Origin: JANQRV01 sp964533785 | Lineage (GTDB): Bacteria; Bacteroidota; Bacteroidia; Chitinophagales; Saprospiraceae | Reading direction: 5' to 3' | Assembly (NCBI GenBank): GCA_964533785.1 | Contig: CAZHNG010000113.1 | Location: forward strand, 1 to 18,013 | Length of the DNA stretch: 18,013 nt | Shown: piece after piece, positions 7,896-14,598 of the stretch | Layout: each line of letters starts with the position of its first letter | Position numbering within the stretch: position 1 is the first letter of the stretch | The notes under the pieces: generated by a model | What the model was told of the DNA's origin: nothing | The model's input: only the letters and a program-made list of their open reading frames with translations | Databases searched by the model: none | Position numbers and translations under genes: made by a program

Positions 7896-9119
7896 GTGAA
7901 AAACGCAATAAACCGAACCATAGCGAACGTCAAGGGAATCAGCTGTTGGGGAGCCCATACCGGGGTGAAATCCATGCGCAGGGACCTCGCGATCATTTAC
8001 TCAGAAGTGCCGGCCAGTGCCGCCTGTACTTTTACCAAGAACACCATTGTCGCGGAGCCGATCAAGATTTCCCAAGAGCACATCAAGGACGGAAAAGCAC
8101 AGGTGATCGTTTGTAATGCCGGCAATGCCAATGCCTGTACGGGAGAGCAAGGCCGGGCGGGCGCCGAAGCCATGGTCAATGCCACCGCGAATACTTTGGG
8201 GATTGATAAAGAACTGGTATTGATCGCTTCGACGGGGCTGATCGGGGAGCCTTTTCCGACGGATACCATCGTCAAAGGCATTAAAGAAAATGTGCAAAAG
8301 CTGTCTGGTGACCCTAAAGCCGGGTCTTTTGCTGCCAACGCGATCTTAACTACCGATACCTTTGCAAAAGAAGGTTTTTTGGACTTTAGCATTGATGGTA
8401 AAGAGATCCTCATGGCGGGTATTGCGAAAGGGTCAGGCATGATCCATCCGAATATGGGGACGATGCTGGCCTTTATTGTGAGTGACCTGGCCATCGAACC
8501 TAAATTGTTGGATGAGGCGGTGAAAAAATGTGTAGTAAAAACTTTTAACATGATTACCGTTGATGGTGATACGTCTACTAACGATATGGTGGCGGTTCTT
8601 TGTAATGGTATGGCAGGAAATGAGTTGATCCAATCAAAGGAAGATGTAAACTACGGCGTTTTTGTAGAACATCTGGAAGAATTGATGACCCACCTGGCCA
8701 AGCTGATCGTCTCGGACGGTGAAGGTTGTTCTAAGTTTATTGAATACCAAGTCGTTAATGCCCCTGACGAGGAAGATGCCCGCAAGCTGATCCGCGAAAT
8801 ATCGGATTCAACATTGGTGAAGGCCGCCATGTTTGGCCGTGATCCCAATTGGGGCCGCATTATTTGTGCTATGGGAAATTCGGGTGTGCCTTTTGAATAC
8901 AGAAAGTTGGATTTGTATCTCGGCGATGAACGCACCCAGGTGCAGGTCCTGGAAAGAGGCCGCCCCCTGGAATTTGATCGAAACCATATCAAACGCTTAT
9001 TACGTGAATCGCACATCACGGTGATCGTAGACCTGAATCATGGCAAGGAATCGGCAGTAGGGTGGGGGACGGACTTGACGACGGACTATGTGTTGTTTAA
9101 CTCGGTATATACTACTTGA
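7896..9119 (+). CDS. argJ: glutamate N-acetyltransferase / ornithine acetyltransferase (ArgJ)
   Basis: ArgJ moves the acetyl group from N-acetylornithine to glutamate, releasing ornithine and recycling the acetyl group. Some family members also use acetyl-CoA, and the sequence does not tell which type this is. The 407-residue proenzyme normally cleaves itself before a conserved Thr to give alpha and beta chains. Here the site is KGSGMIHPNMGTML, with nucleophile Thr189 preceded by Gly188 instead of the usual Ala. Other family blocks are VIVCNAGNANACTG, ASTGLIGEPFP, VDGDTSTNDMV, VSDGEGCSKFIE, KAAMFGRDPNWGR and the C-terminal DYVLFNSVYTT. The start is GTG 7896: an in-frame TAA lies at 7881 with no ATG between, and the next ATG would cut into the conserved N-terminus. 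It completes the glutamate-to-ornithine set with argB, argC and argD. The convergent VOC gene ends 19 bases beyond its stop. Confidence 0.95.
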   Translation: MKNAINRTIANVKGISCWGAHTGVKSMRRDLAIIYSEVPASAACTFTKNTIVAEPIKISQEHIKDGKAQVIVCNAGNANACTGEQGRAGAEAMVNATANTLGIDKELVLIASTGLIGEPFPTDTIVKGIKENVQKLSGDPKAGSFAANAILTTDTFAKEGFLDFSIDGKEILMAGIAKGSGMIHPNMGTMLAFIVSDLAIEPKLLDEAVKKCVVKTFNMITVDGDTSTNDMVAVLCNGMAGNELIQSKEDVNYGVFVEHLEELMTHLAKLIVSDGEGCSKFIEYQVVNAPDEEDARKLIREISDSTLVKAAMFGRDPNWGRIICAMGNSGVPFEYRKLDLYLGDERTQVQVLERGRPLEFDRNHIKRLLRESHITVIVDLNHGKESAVGWGTDLTTDYVLFNSVYTT

Positions 9120-9138
9120 GATGGAGTTTTTTCTTTTC

Positions 9139-9507
9139 CTAATTTCCTGAATGCAGACCAATTTTATTCCCTTCCGTGTCCAGGAACATGGCGAAGTAGC
9201 CATTTTCTTCGTCAATCAGCGTCTTGGGAACAATAATTTGTCCACCGCTTGTTTCAACTTTATTGAGGATAACCTGTAGATCGTCACCACCGTTAAGGTA
9301 AATAACTACGCCATCACTTGAAGGTCTGTAGTCTTCTCCTTTAACCAAAACCCCTGAAACCATTTGCCCATCGCTTGGGAACAGGCCCATTTGCGTACCC
9401 TGCATATCGATTGCCTGTATCTCAATATCTAGAATTGACTGATAAAACTTCACAGCGCGGGAAAACTCCAGGGTCGGAATTTCAAAGATGGAAATGAAAC
9501 TTTTCAT
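9139..9507 (-). CDS. VOC-family (glyoxalase/dioxygenase fold) protein
   Basis: This is a 122-residue single-module VOC protein of unknown substrate. It has the typical opening SFISIFEIPTLEFSRAVKFYQSIL, a central GVVIYLNGGDDLQVILNKV strand/helix unit with the GGQIIVPKT segment, and the ending YFAMFLDTEGNKIGLHS, where the Glu of DTEGN occupies the usual metal-ligand position. The start is placed at ATG 9507 because the family begins at MKSF. A longer frame to 9555 would add residues that do not fit the fold and overlap the AraC stump. In many Bacteroidota such VOC genes follow an AraC-family regulator gene, which matches the truncated AraC sequence just upstream. Function is open (bleomycin-resistance or glyoxalase-like). 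Confidence 0.85.
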   Translation of the reverse strand: MKSFISIFEIPTLEFSRAVKFYQSILDIEIQAIDMQGTQMGLFPSDGQMVSGVLVKGEDYRPSSDGVVIYLNGGDDLQVILNKVETSGGQIIVPKTLIDEENGYFAMFLDTEGNKIGLHSGN

Positions 9508-9694
9508 ATTGTTTGGAATTATCATTGGGTAAAATTCTTTTAACAACATCGCCAAGATTAAAAATCATATCCATACAGCCATCGGGCAATACCTGTTGAC
9601 GACCTTTTGGCACTTCCCTGGGGATACTTAATGTCCAATAGCATTTGACTAAAGTCGCTAATACTGGATTGGGTGAATAGGTTTTGTATTCCAT
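9482..9694 (-). pseudogene. truncated AraC-family transcriptional regulator (N-terminal stump)
   Basis: The frame starting at ATG 9694 encodes MEYKTYSPNPVLATLVKCYW and continues with a VLPDGCMDMIFNLGD block. This is the characteristic start of Bacteroidota AraC-type regulators with the DUF6597-like sensory domain. Recognisable similarity stops after about residue 54 (near base 9535). A further stretch of unrelated residues runs into the start of the VOC gene and ends at 9482. The rest of the sensory domain and the whole helix-turn-helix part, about 200 residues, are missing. The simplest reading is an internal deletion that removed most of an araC gene and joined its 5' end to the upstream region of the VOC gene. 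It is not expected to be functional. Confidence 0.7.
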
Positions 9695-9718
9695 TAGTTT
9701 TCAACTTTTATCCTTTGC

Positions 9719-10219
9719 CTACATATCGGTTTCTATTTTATCTTCTTGATGATGTTCTAAAATTGTATTGAGTAATCTCAATGAATAGTATCTTTTGTTT
9801 TTTAAGAAGGATTTGAAAAGTGGTTTTAGCTTATCTACTAACCCCCTTTCTTTTGCAATAGCTAAAATTCCAATTGTTCCAATGCATTGGATTTCGAAAT
9901 TCTCAGCAATTTTTCTTGCTTTTTTATCATCTATTAAAAGAAAATCTGCGTTGAGTTCTTTATATAAGATTACGGATTCGGATTCACCATAATCCATTAC
10001 AAAAGTCAATTCATTGAAGCTAGATATTTCTTTTACTTTACCGTCAAAATAGGCTACAATTTTCTGATAGTGATTTGTTGTTTCATCTCTTGTTAATTCC
10101 TCCCAAACTGCGTTGGGGATATAGACCTCATCAAATAAATTATCCAGGATTTCTAGTTTATTGATAATAGCAAGGGAGAATATTGGCCCTGAATCAGAAA
10201 TTACCAGTCCCTTATTCAT
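9719..10219 (-). CDS. PIN-domain toxin of the DUF3368 family
   Basis: The 166-residue product reads as a PIN-fold ribonuclease of the type paired with UPF0175 antitoxins. The acidic residues expected for a PIN centre are visible: Asp8 in VISDSGPIFSL, a Glu in AVWEELTRDE, a Glu in the DYGESESVIL motif, and Asp residues in LLIDDKKARKIAE. The GTIGILAIAKERGLVDKLKP stretch is typical of DUF3368 proteins. The start lies one base beyond the antitoxin stop, so the two genes form one operon. The target RNA is unknown. Sequence in and around it is visibly AT-richer than the arg genes and CorA, suggesting acquisition by transfer. The C-terminal region after about residue 145 is charged and may be less conserved. 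Confidence 0.85.
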   Translation of the reverse strand: MNKGLVISDSGPIFSLAIINKLEILDNLFDEVYIPNAVWEELTRDETTNHYQKIVAYFDGKVKEISSFNELTFVMDYGESESVILYKELNADFLLIDDKKARKIAENFEIQCIGTIGILAIAKERGLVDKLKPLFKSFLKNKRYYSLRLLNTILEHHQEDKIETDM

Positions 10220-10220
10220 C

Positions 10221-10481
10221 TTATTTCAATTTTTCAATATCACCTAAAATATCTTCCAGTTCTAAGTTGGATACTGGTATTTTGTGTTCCGAAAGAAGAG
10301 TTTCGAATTGAAGTCGAGTCATATCCGCGATTTGTGCAGCTTTCCCAATAGTGATCTTTTGCTGAATGTAAAGCTGAATAGCTAGTGACAATTTTATCCG
10401 CTTCTTTAGTTCGGTTTCGGATTCATTTATTGTTAAAAGAATATCCGAAGGCAATTCTATATTTATTTTCTGTAGAGTCAT
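10221..10481 (-). CDS. UPF0175-family antitoxin
   Basis: This 86-residue protein matches the UPF0175 antitoxin pattern. It has a short N-terminal strand (INIELPSDILL), then ELKKRIKLSLAIQLYIQQKITIGKAAQIADMTRLQFETLLSEHKIP, a helix-turn-helix-like segment around residues 45-68 that recognises DNA in this family, and an acidic tail (LELEDILGDIEKL) that probably binds the toxin. It precedes the DUF3368 PIN gene by one base, the usual antitoxin-toxin order. Autoregulation of the pair is expected from the family. Upstream is very AT-rich, and I could not pick out a confident promoter or operator. Confidence 0.87.
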   Translation of the reverse strand: MTLQKINIELPSDILLTINESETELKKRIKLSLAIQLYIQQKITIGKAAQIADMTRLQFETLLSEHKIPVSNLELEDILGDIEKLK

Positions 10482-10538
10482 GTTTAAATTACTTTTTTCT
10501 AATATAACTATTTTTTGTTGTTTATTGGTTGCAATTTG

Positions 10539-10640
10539 TTAGACTTTTAACTTGGTTTCTTTCAAGTCCTCAATTACTATGCCTTCCAGACTTACATTTT
10601 TTCTGGCCATTGCCATTGTTTGTTCAATTTTCACTTTCAT
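10539..10640 (-). CDS. possible 33-residue small protein or antitoxin-like remnant
   Basis: An ATG at 10640 preceded directly by AGGAG opens a 33-codon frame ending at TAA (10539-10541). The encoded MKVKIEQTMAMARKNVSLEG and following IVIEDLKETKLKV is mildly similar in character to the short helix with an S(x)xxEG core seen in Fic-type antitoxins, but that is only an impression. It overlaps the end of another coding-like fragment (10624-10707), which ends within it in a different frame. Together these look like leftovers of a small gene pair. It may not be expressed. Confidence 0.3.
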   Translation of the reverse strand: MKVKIEQTMAMARKNVSLEGIVIEDLKETKLKV

Positions 10641-10707
10641 CTCCTGATTGTTTTGATAAACTATTCTCAAGATAAGCCTTTTTTTCTTTAGCAATTAATT
10701 CAAGGTC
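10624..10707 (-). pseudogene. coding-like 3' fragment without start
   Basis: Read on the minus strand from 10707, the frame gives DLELIAKEKKAYLENSLSKQ and SGDESEN, then TGA (10624-10626). It has the composition of a real protein C-terminus. An in-frame TAA (10708-10710) immediately upstream and the lack of a start show that the 5' part is gone. It ends inside the small frame that starts at 10640, an overlap typical of co-translated genes. I read it as a remnant lying between the toxin-antitoxin pair and corA. Confidence 0.25.
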
Positions 10708-10742
10708 TTATCAAAAGAACAACGAAATCGCTACCATTCGGA

Positions 10743-11801
10743 CTACACCCAACCCTTCCGCCGAAAATACCAAATCATCATCAGCACGATCAGTAGCATC
10801 AAACCTAGTAGGAAAAAATACCCGTACTGCCATTCCAGTTCCGGCATATGCTGAAAATTCATACCGTAAATGCCCGCCAGGAAGGTGAGTGGAATGAAGA
10901 TCGTGGAAACGATGGTGAGCAATTGCACGACACCATTGGTCCGGTGACTCAATTCCGATAAATACAAATCCTGGAGGCCCGTCAGATTGTCGCGGTAAGT
11001 TTCAATGAGTTCGATGGTTTGGAAAACGTGGTCGCGCAGGTCACGCAAGTAGAATTCGGTAGGTTCGCTGATCAATGTATTTTCGGAGCTGATCAGGGAG
11101 CTGATCAGTTCGCGGAGAGGAAAGACAGCCTTGCGCACCGCCTGCAATTCCCGCTTCAGCTCGTAGATCCGCGACCGGCTGTGGTCATTGGCTTTTTGAA
11201 TGATTTCTACTTCTAACTTTTGGATCACATCTTCTATTTCATCAATCACTACGGTATATTGATCTACTATGCTATCTATTAAGGTGTATAGCAGGTAGTC
11301 CGCTCCCCGTTTACGTATTCGACCGGCACTTTGGTGGAGGCGTTGGCGGATATTGACCAGCAGGTCATCTGCTTTTTCTTGAAAAGACAGCACGAAATTT
11401 TGGCCCAGATAAAAGGCTACCTGTTCAAAGCGGGTGGTTTGTTCGGTCTTATCGAAGGATAACGCTTTGATCGTGATGAAGATCCCTTCCGTATATTCGT
11501 CCATTTTGGGGCGTTCGAAAGTATTGGCAATATCTTCCAAGGCCAGTGGATGCACTTTAAATATCCCACCTATTTGCTGGATAAGGTCTATATCGTGCAA
11601 ACCTCTGATGTCGTACCATTGAACGTACTGTAGATTGGGCTGGTGAAAATTCGTTATGGACCGGTTGTCTAGTACCTGTTCCTCTAATTCCTGTTCGTTG
11701 TATTGGAGATAGTGAATGTTGATCTGGTCTACCTTTCTTTTACCGGTAAAAATGACTGCGCCGGGGGGTAAGCCAATCTTTTTCTTAGATCTTTTTGCCA
11801 T
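10743..11801 (-). CDS. corA: CorA-family magnesium/cobalt transport protein
   Basis: CorA forms a pentameric inner-membrane channel for Mg2+ (also Co2+ and Ni2+). The 352-residue length is typical. The large N-terminal cytoplasmic part (1-290) contains the family's HPLALEDI and ERPKMDEY stretches and a long helix rich in charged residues (about 180-280). Two C-terminal membrane helices follow. The first (about 293-315) ends in the signature YGMNF selectivity loop, and the second (about 326-345) is followed by a positively charged tail (FRRKGWV). The basic N-terminus (MAKRSKKK) is not a signal peptide. It lies 82 bases downstream of the YitT-like gene on the same strand, with a weak hairpin between, so it probably has its own promoter. 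Confidence 0.95.
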   Translation of the reverse strand: MAKRSKKKIGLPPGAVIFTGKRKVDQINIHYLQYNEQELEEQVLDNRSITNFHQPNLQYVQWYDIRGLHDIDLIQQIGGIFKVHPLALEDIANTFERPKMDEYTEGIFITIKALSFDKTEQTTRFEQVAFYLGQNFVLSFQEKADDLLVNIRQRLHQSAGRIRKRGADYLLYTLIDSIVDQYTVVIDEIEDVIQKLEVEIIQKANDHSRSRIYELKRELQAVRKAVFPLRELISSLISSENTLISEPTEFYLRDLRDHVFQTIELIETYRDNLTGLQDLYLSELSHRTNGVVQLLTIVSTIFIPLTFLAGIYGMNFQHMPELEWQYGYFFLLGLMLLIVLMMIWYFRRKGWV

Positions 11802-11825
11802 AGGTTATGTATTGTACAAGAAGAA

Positions 11826-11841
11826 GATAAGAAAACTTATC
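11826..11841 (-). terminator. weak terminator-like hairpin after the YitT gene
   Basis: On the minus strand GATAAG, a TTTT loop and CTTATC form a perfect six-base stem, followed by TTCTTCTTG. The stem is AT-rich and short, so termination would be weak. It sits between the YitT-like gene and corA and could separate them. Confidence 0.3.
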
Positions 11842-11883
11842 GGTTTTGCTCAAATACACCCTGTACTAAAAACTACGAATGGT

Positions 11884-12780
11884 CTATACTGCAGGAGCGG
11901 ATTGGTATACCTCAGGTGGGAGGGGAGGAGGGCTGTTTTGGCGAAAATAACGGCGGTGTGCACCTCCTTTAATGTTGTTGACGTCCAGTTCAACGATGAA
12001 AGCGTTTTTATCGATGTTGTCGACCAACCTTTGTATTTTTCGAATATCGATCCGGTTAATAACGGTGAAGATAATTTTAAAATCCTCCTTTTTACCACTA
12101 TTACCAAAACCGGTATCGCCTTTATAAGAAGTAAGGCCGACCCTGATCTGTGACAAGATGGCATTTTCAATTGCTTCCGGTTCTTTGGAAATGATCATCA
12201 CGCCGATAAAATCTTCAAATCCTTCGATGATAAAGTCAATGACTTTGGCGGTGACCAGGTAGGTTAATATCGAATACATGGCTATTTCAACGGAGATGAC
12301 AAAAGCCGTTATCGAAAAAAGTATGGTATTAAATAAAAGGATCACGCTTCCGATACTAATCCCCAACCGGTCGTTCAGAAATATGCCCAGGATCTCCGAA
12401 CCGTCCAACACCGAACCGTTACGGATGGCAATGCCAATACCCCCTCCCAGAAATACTCCGCCGAAGATAGCGATCAGTAGCTTGTCTTCCGTAATGGTTT
12501 CAAAGGTTTCCAACTGAATGGATAAGGCAAGGCTCACTATTGAAATAGCGGACTTGATCACAATGGTTCTGGACACTGTAAAAGCGGCCATTATCAGAAA
12601 CGGAATGCTGATCAAAACCAATAATATCGATATGTTCCAGCCTGTTTGTTCACTGATTAAAATAGCAATACCCGTTACTCCGCCATCCAAAAAACCATTG
12701 GGTAATAAGAAGGCTTTTAATCCAATACTAGCTAGTACGATCCCAAATCCAATCTGTAGATATTCCAGGACAAACTTCAT
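11884..12780 (-). CDS. YitT-family membrane protein (DUF161 + DUF2179)
   Basis: The 298-residue protein has five to six hydrophobic helices in residues 1-205, with the family motifs LLPNGFLDGGVTGIAIL near the N-terminus and GIGIAIRNGSVLDGSEIL in the middle, a repeated pattern typical of YitT proteins. A soluble C-terminal domain (about 215-285) reads as DUF2179: GLTSYKGDTGFGNSGKKEDF, then a VINRIDIRKIQRLVDNIDKNAF unit and ELDVNNIKGG. A short proline-rich tail (PPPLPPEVYQSAPAV) follows the domain and looks like a local extension. Function is not established for the family; the DUF2179 module resembles a small-ligand-sensing domain. It is transcribed divergently from the XRE regulator, with 124 bases between the starts, so the regulator could act on it. 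Confidence 0.88.
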   Translation of the reverse strand: MKFVLEYLQIGFGIVLASIGLKAFLLPNGFLDGGVTGIAILISEQTGWNISILLVLISIPFLIMAAFTVSRTIVIKSAISIVSLALSIQLETFETITEDKLLIAIFGGVFLGGGIGIAIRNGSVLDGSEILGIFLNDRLGISIGSVILLFNTILFSITAFVISVEIAMYSILTYLVTAKVIDFIIEGFEDFIGVMIISKEPEAIENAILSQIRVGLTSYKGDTGFGNSGKKEDFKIIFTVINRIDIRKIQRLVDNIDKNAFIVELDVNNIKGGAHRRYFRQNSPPPLPPEVYQSAPAV

Positions 12781-12818
12781 ATTAAGTTTGTTTTACCATA
12801 AATACAATGTTGCATGGA

Positions 12819-12849
12819 TTTTGTGCTATTTAAAGGAGAGAATGTTTTG
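12819..12849 (+). promoter_or_regulatory. weak Bacteroidota-type promoter candidate for the XRE gene
   Basis: TTTTG at 12819-12823 could serve as the -33 element, and ATGTTTTG at 12842-12849 partly matches the -7 consensus TAnnTTTG (the TTTG part fits, the TA does not). The spacing of 18 bases is right. The -7 element touches the palindrome at 12847-12865, a suitable place for repression. Confidence 0.25.
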
Positions 12850-12865
12850 TTTAAAAATTAAACAA
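12847..12865. promoter_or_regulatory. palindromic operator candidate upstream of the XRE regulator
   Basis: TTGTTTAA (12847-12854), AAA, TTAAACAA (12858-12865) is an exact eight-base inverted repeat with a three-base centre, 39 bases before the XRE start codon and inside the divergent YitT/XRE promoter region. XRE dimers commonly bind such sites, so autoregulation is plausible. Binding is inference. Confidence 0.45.
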
Positions 12866-12904
12866 TCGAATCGCTGGGGCTGTTTTTTATTCCAATATTG
12901 ATCA

Positions 12905-13435
12905 ATGATTATGTTACGAGAGGATAAAAATCATTTAGGGAAAAACCTAAAATATCTGCGCAGACAGCGAGGGTTGAGTCAACAAGTATTAGCCAATGAG
13001 TTGGGCTTGTCCCGAAGTAAAATTGCTTCGTACGAAAATGGTAATGCCGAACCAGGTATTCGTGTCCTGGTCAAATTTTCCCACTTTTTTGAGATCGGTC
13101 TGAACCAGTTACTAGAAAGGGACCTGGAAGAACTTAAGAAAGGAAAGCGGCCTGACCAAACGGCCGACGGACTTGCATTGGGGAAAAAAGCTGCATTCGT
13201 CGAGCATGGTCTTTGGAAGGAATTTGAAACGGAATCTTTGCGGTATAGGAAGATCAAAGAAGGTTTAGCAGCTTTTCATGAATTAAAAAAGAGCACAATG
13301 AGGGAAAACCCTCAATTGGTGCACTCTTTACTCGCAGATTTTGATAATCTTTTGAGTGTTTTGGACGGTGTCCTTACTTCGAATGAGGCACTTGTCCAAT
13401 ATCTGAAACAGGTTACTTTGCAGCCGCGAGATTAG
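12905..13435 (+). CDS. XRE-family helix-turn-helix transcriptional regulator
   Basis: The 176-residue protein has an N-terminal HTH_3/XRE domain (about 9-70). It is visible as GKNLKYLRRQRGLSQQVLAN, the recognition-helix part LGLSRSKIASYENG, and the following EPGIRVLVKFSHFF dimer/ligand strand. The remainder is helical and charged, with no peptidase or cupin domain, and may mediate oligomerisation. Start choice is between ATG 12905 and ATG 12911, a two-residue difference that does not affect the domain. It stands alone, divergent from the YitT-like gene, with a palindrome in the promoter region that may be its operator. Its end overlaps the end of a small convergent gene by 23 bases. There is no phage or toxin partner nearby. 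Confidence 0.9.
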   Translation: MIMLREDKNHLGKNLKYLRRQRGLSQQVLANELGLSRSKIASYENGNAEPGIRVLVKFSHFFEIGLNQLLERDLEELKKGKRPDQTADGLALGKKAAFVEHGLWKEFETESLRYRKIKEGLAAFHELKKSTMRENPQLVHSLLADFDNLLSVLDGVLTSNEALVQYLKQVTLQPRD

Positions 13436-13586
13436 TATTATCGCCTACTACCTCGTACAAGCCTTGTTCTACCCGTTCCATAAATACATTTTTGGGAACA
13501 GGCATTTTGCGGTTCAATGCTGTAAAATAGAGTGTTACGTTCGATGAGGTCTCTCTGATGACCCTTACTTTAAGTGATTTTTGCAT
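13413..13586 (-). CDS. 57-residue hypothetical protein
   Basis: ATG 13586 opens a 57-codon frame ending at TAA (13413-13415). The protein begins MQKSLKVRVIRETSSNVTLY, has a central NRKMPVPKNVFMERVEQGLY, and ends NLAAAK. Alternating hydrophobic residues suggest a small beta-rich fold with one short helix, and the amino acid composition is that of a genuine soluble protein. It lies 82 bases downstream of the sigma-factor gene on the same strand and converges on the XRE gene with a 23-base overlap of the 3' ends. I do not recognise the family. Confidence 0.55.
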   Translation of the reverse strand: MQKSLKVRVIRETSSNVTLYFTALNRKMPVPKNVFMERVEQGLYEVVGDNTNLAAAK

Positions 13587-13668
13587 GATTAATAAGTTTT
13601 TTGTTAATGATAATCTTGTAAAGTGTCTCGGTAATTTAGTTTCCGAGGCGCTAACTGCTAACGTCTTC

Positions 13669-14532
13669 TCAAATACTGAAAGTCATATCATTGCGCTGTA
13701 CATATAGTCTGAGTTTTCTCATTGCGCGAAGCCTGATCTGACGCACCCTTTCTTTGGAAATTCCGAGGTATTCGCCGATCTCTTCCAATCCCATCGAGTA
13801 TTTCCGGTCTAAGCCGAAAGACATCGTAAGGATGGTTTGTTCCCGGTGACTTAATTTGTGCAGGAGTGCCCTTACTTCTATTTTAAGCGAGTCACTGCCG
13901 GTTAGTTGTTCATCCGGTTTTTCTATGGTTTCGTCCTCCATAAAATACTTGAAATCAGCATCTTCGCCTTCCTGTAAAGGCGCATCGAGTGACTTGCTGT
14001 ATTGTGCGGAGCGCAAGATCTCTTCTACGTAGGCTGCATCGAATTCCATCTCCCTGGCAATTTCTTCGTAAGAAGGGGGGCGGTTAAGCTCCTGAAGAAG
14101 TTTTTCCTGGCAGCGCCGGATCTTAGTCAGCGAACTTTGCCTGCTCAACGGCAATCGTATTTTACGGCTTTTTTCGTTAAGGGCTTGTAGAATACGCTGT
14201 CTTATCCACCAGACTGCGTAGGAAATGAACTTAAAGCCCCGGGAAATATCAAAGCGTTTAGCCGCTGTTATGAGTCCGATGTTTCCTTCGTTGATGAGGT
14301 CGTTAAAACTTAACCCCATGTGTTGGTATTGTTTGGCGACCGACACTACGAAACGTAAATTATGTGCTAAGATCTTTTCCAAAGCCGCCTGATCGCCGCT
14401 TTGGTACCGAGTAAATAACTCTGCCTCTTGCTCCGGAGTCAGCACATCATATTTGGAAATATCATTAAGATATCGTTCTACGGATTTTTCATCTCTATTG
14501 GTAATGGAGTTGGTAATAACTAATGCTCTCAT
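13669..14532 (-). CDS. RNA polymerase sigma-70 factor, primary-type (RpoD/SigA-like)
   Basis: The 287-residue protein has the compact layout of Bacteroidota primary sigma factors, without the long non-conserved region of E. coli RpoD. Region 1.2 is ERYLNDISKYDVLTPEQEAE. Region 2 includes LRFVVSVAKQYQHMGLSFND and the -10-recognising KFISYAVWWIRQRI. Region 3 is EEIAREMEFDAAYVEE. Region 4 is EEIGEYLGISKERVRQIRLR, the -35 helix-turn-helix. Compared with the standard form (LSLGDLINEGNLGLIKAAQRFDETRG), it is divergent: GLSFNDLINEGNIGLITAAKRFDISRG and an arginine-rich RKIRLPLSRQSSLTKIRR. It may therefore be a second, group 2 sigma factor and not the housekeeping one. The start MRALVITNSITNRDEKS matches the phylum's canonical N-terminus. 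No anti-sigma gene is adjacent. Confidence 0.92.
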   Translation of the reverse strand: MRALVITNSITNRDEKSVERYLNDISKYDVLTPEQEAELFTRYQSGDQAALEKILAHNLRFVVSVAKQYQHMGLSFNDLINEGNIGLITAAKRFDISRGFKFISYAVWWIRQRILQALNEKSRKIRLPLSRQSSLTKIRRCQEKLLQELNRPPSYEEIAREMEFDAAYVEEILRSAQYSKSLDAPLQEGEDADFKYFMEDETIEKPDEQLTGSDSLKIEVRALLHKLSHREQTILTMSFGLDRKYSMGLEEIGEYLGISKERVRQIRLRAMRKLRLYVQRNDMTFSI

Positions 14533-14598
14533 ATATTTTGTATTCGTTTTTTTTATTAAAAGTGTCAGTCATCTGATTTCAGAAGCTGGTCGTTTAGC

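Noticed and set aside
7997..8551. 184-codon open frame on the minus strand inside argJ
   Set aside because: It is antisense to a well-conserved gene and its translation shows no family features; it follows from the codon bias of argJ.
9508..9555. N-terminal extension of the VOC protein to ATG 9555
   Set aside because: The added residues overlap the AraC stump and do not belong to the VOC fold, which starts at ATG 9507.
11716..12153. 145-codon plus-strand frame across the corA/YitT boundary
   Set aside because: It overlaps two recognised minus-strand genes and has no protein-like motifs.
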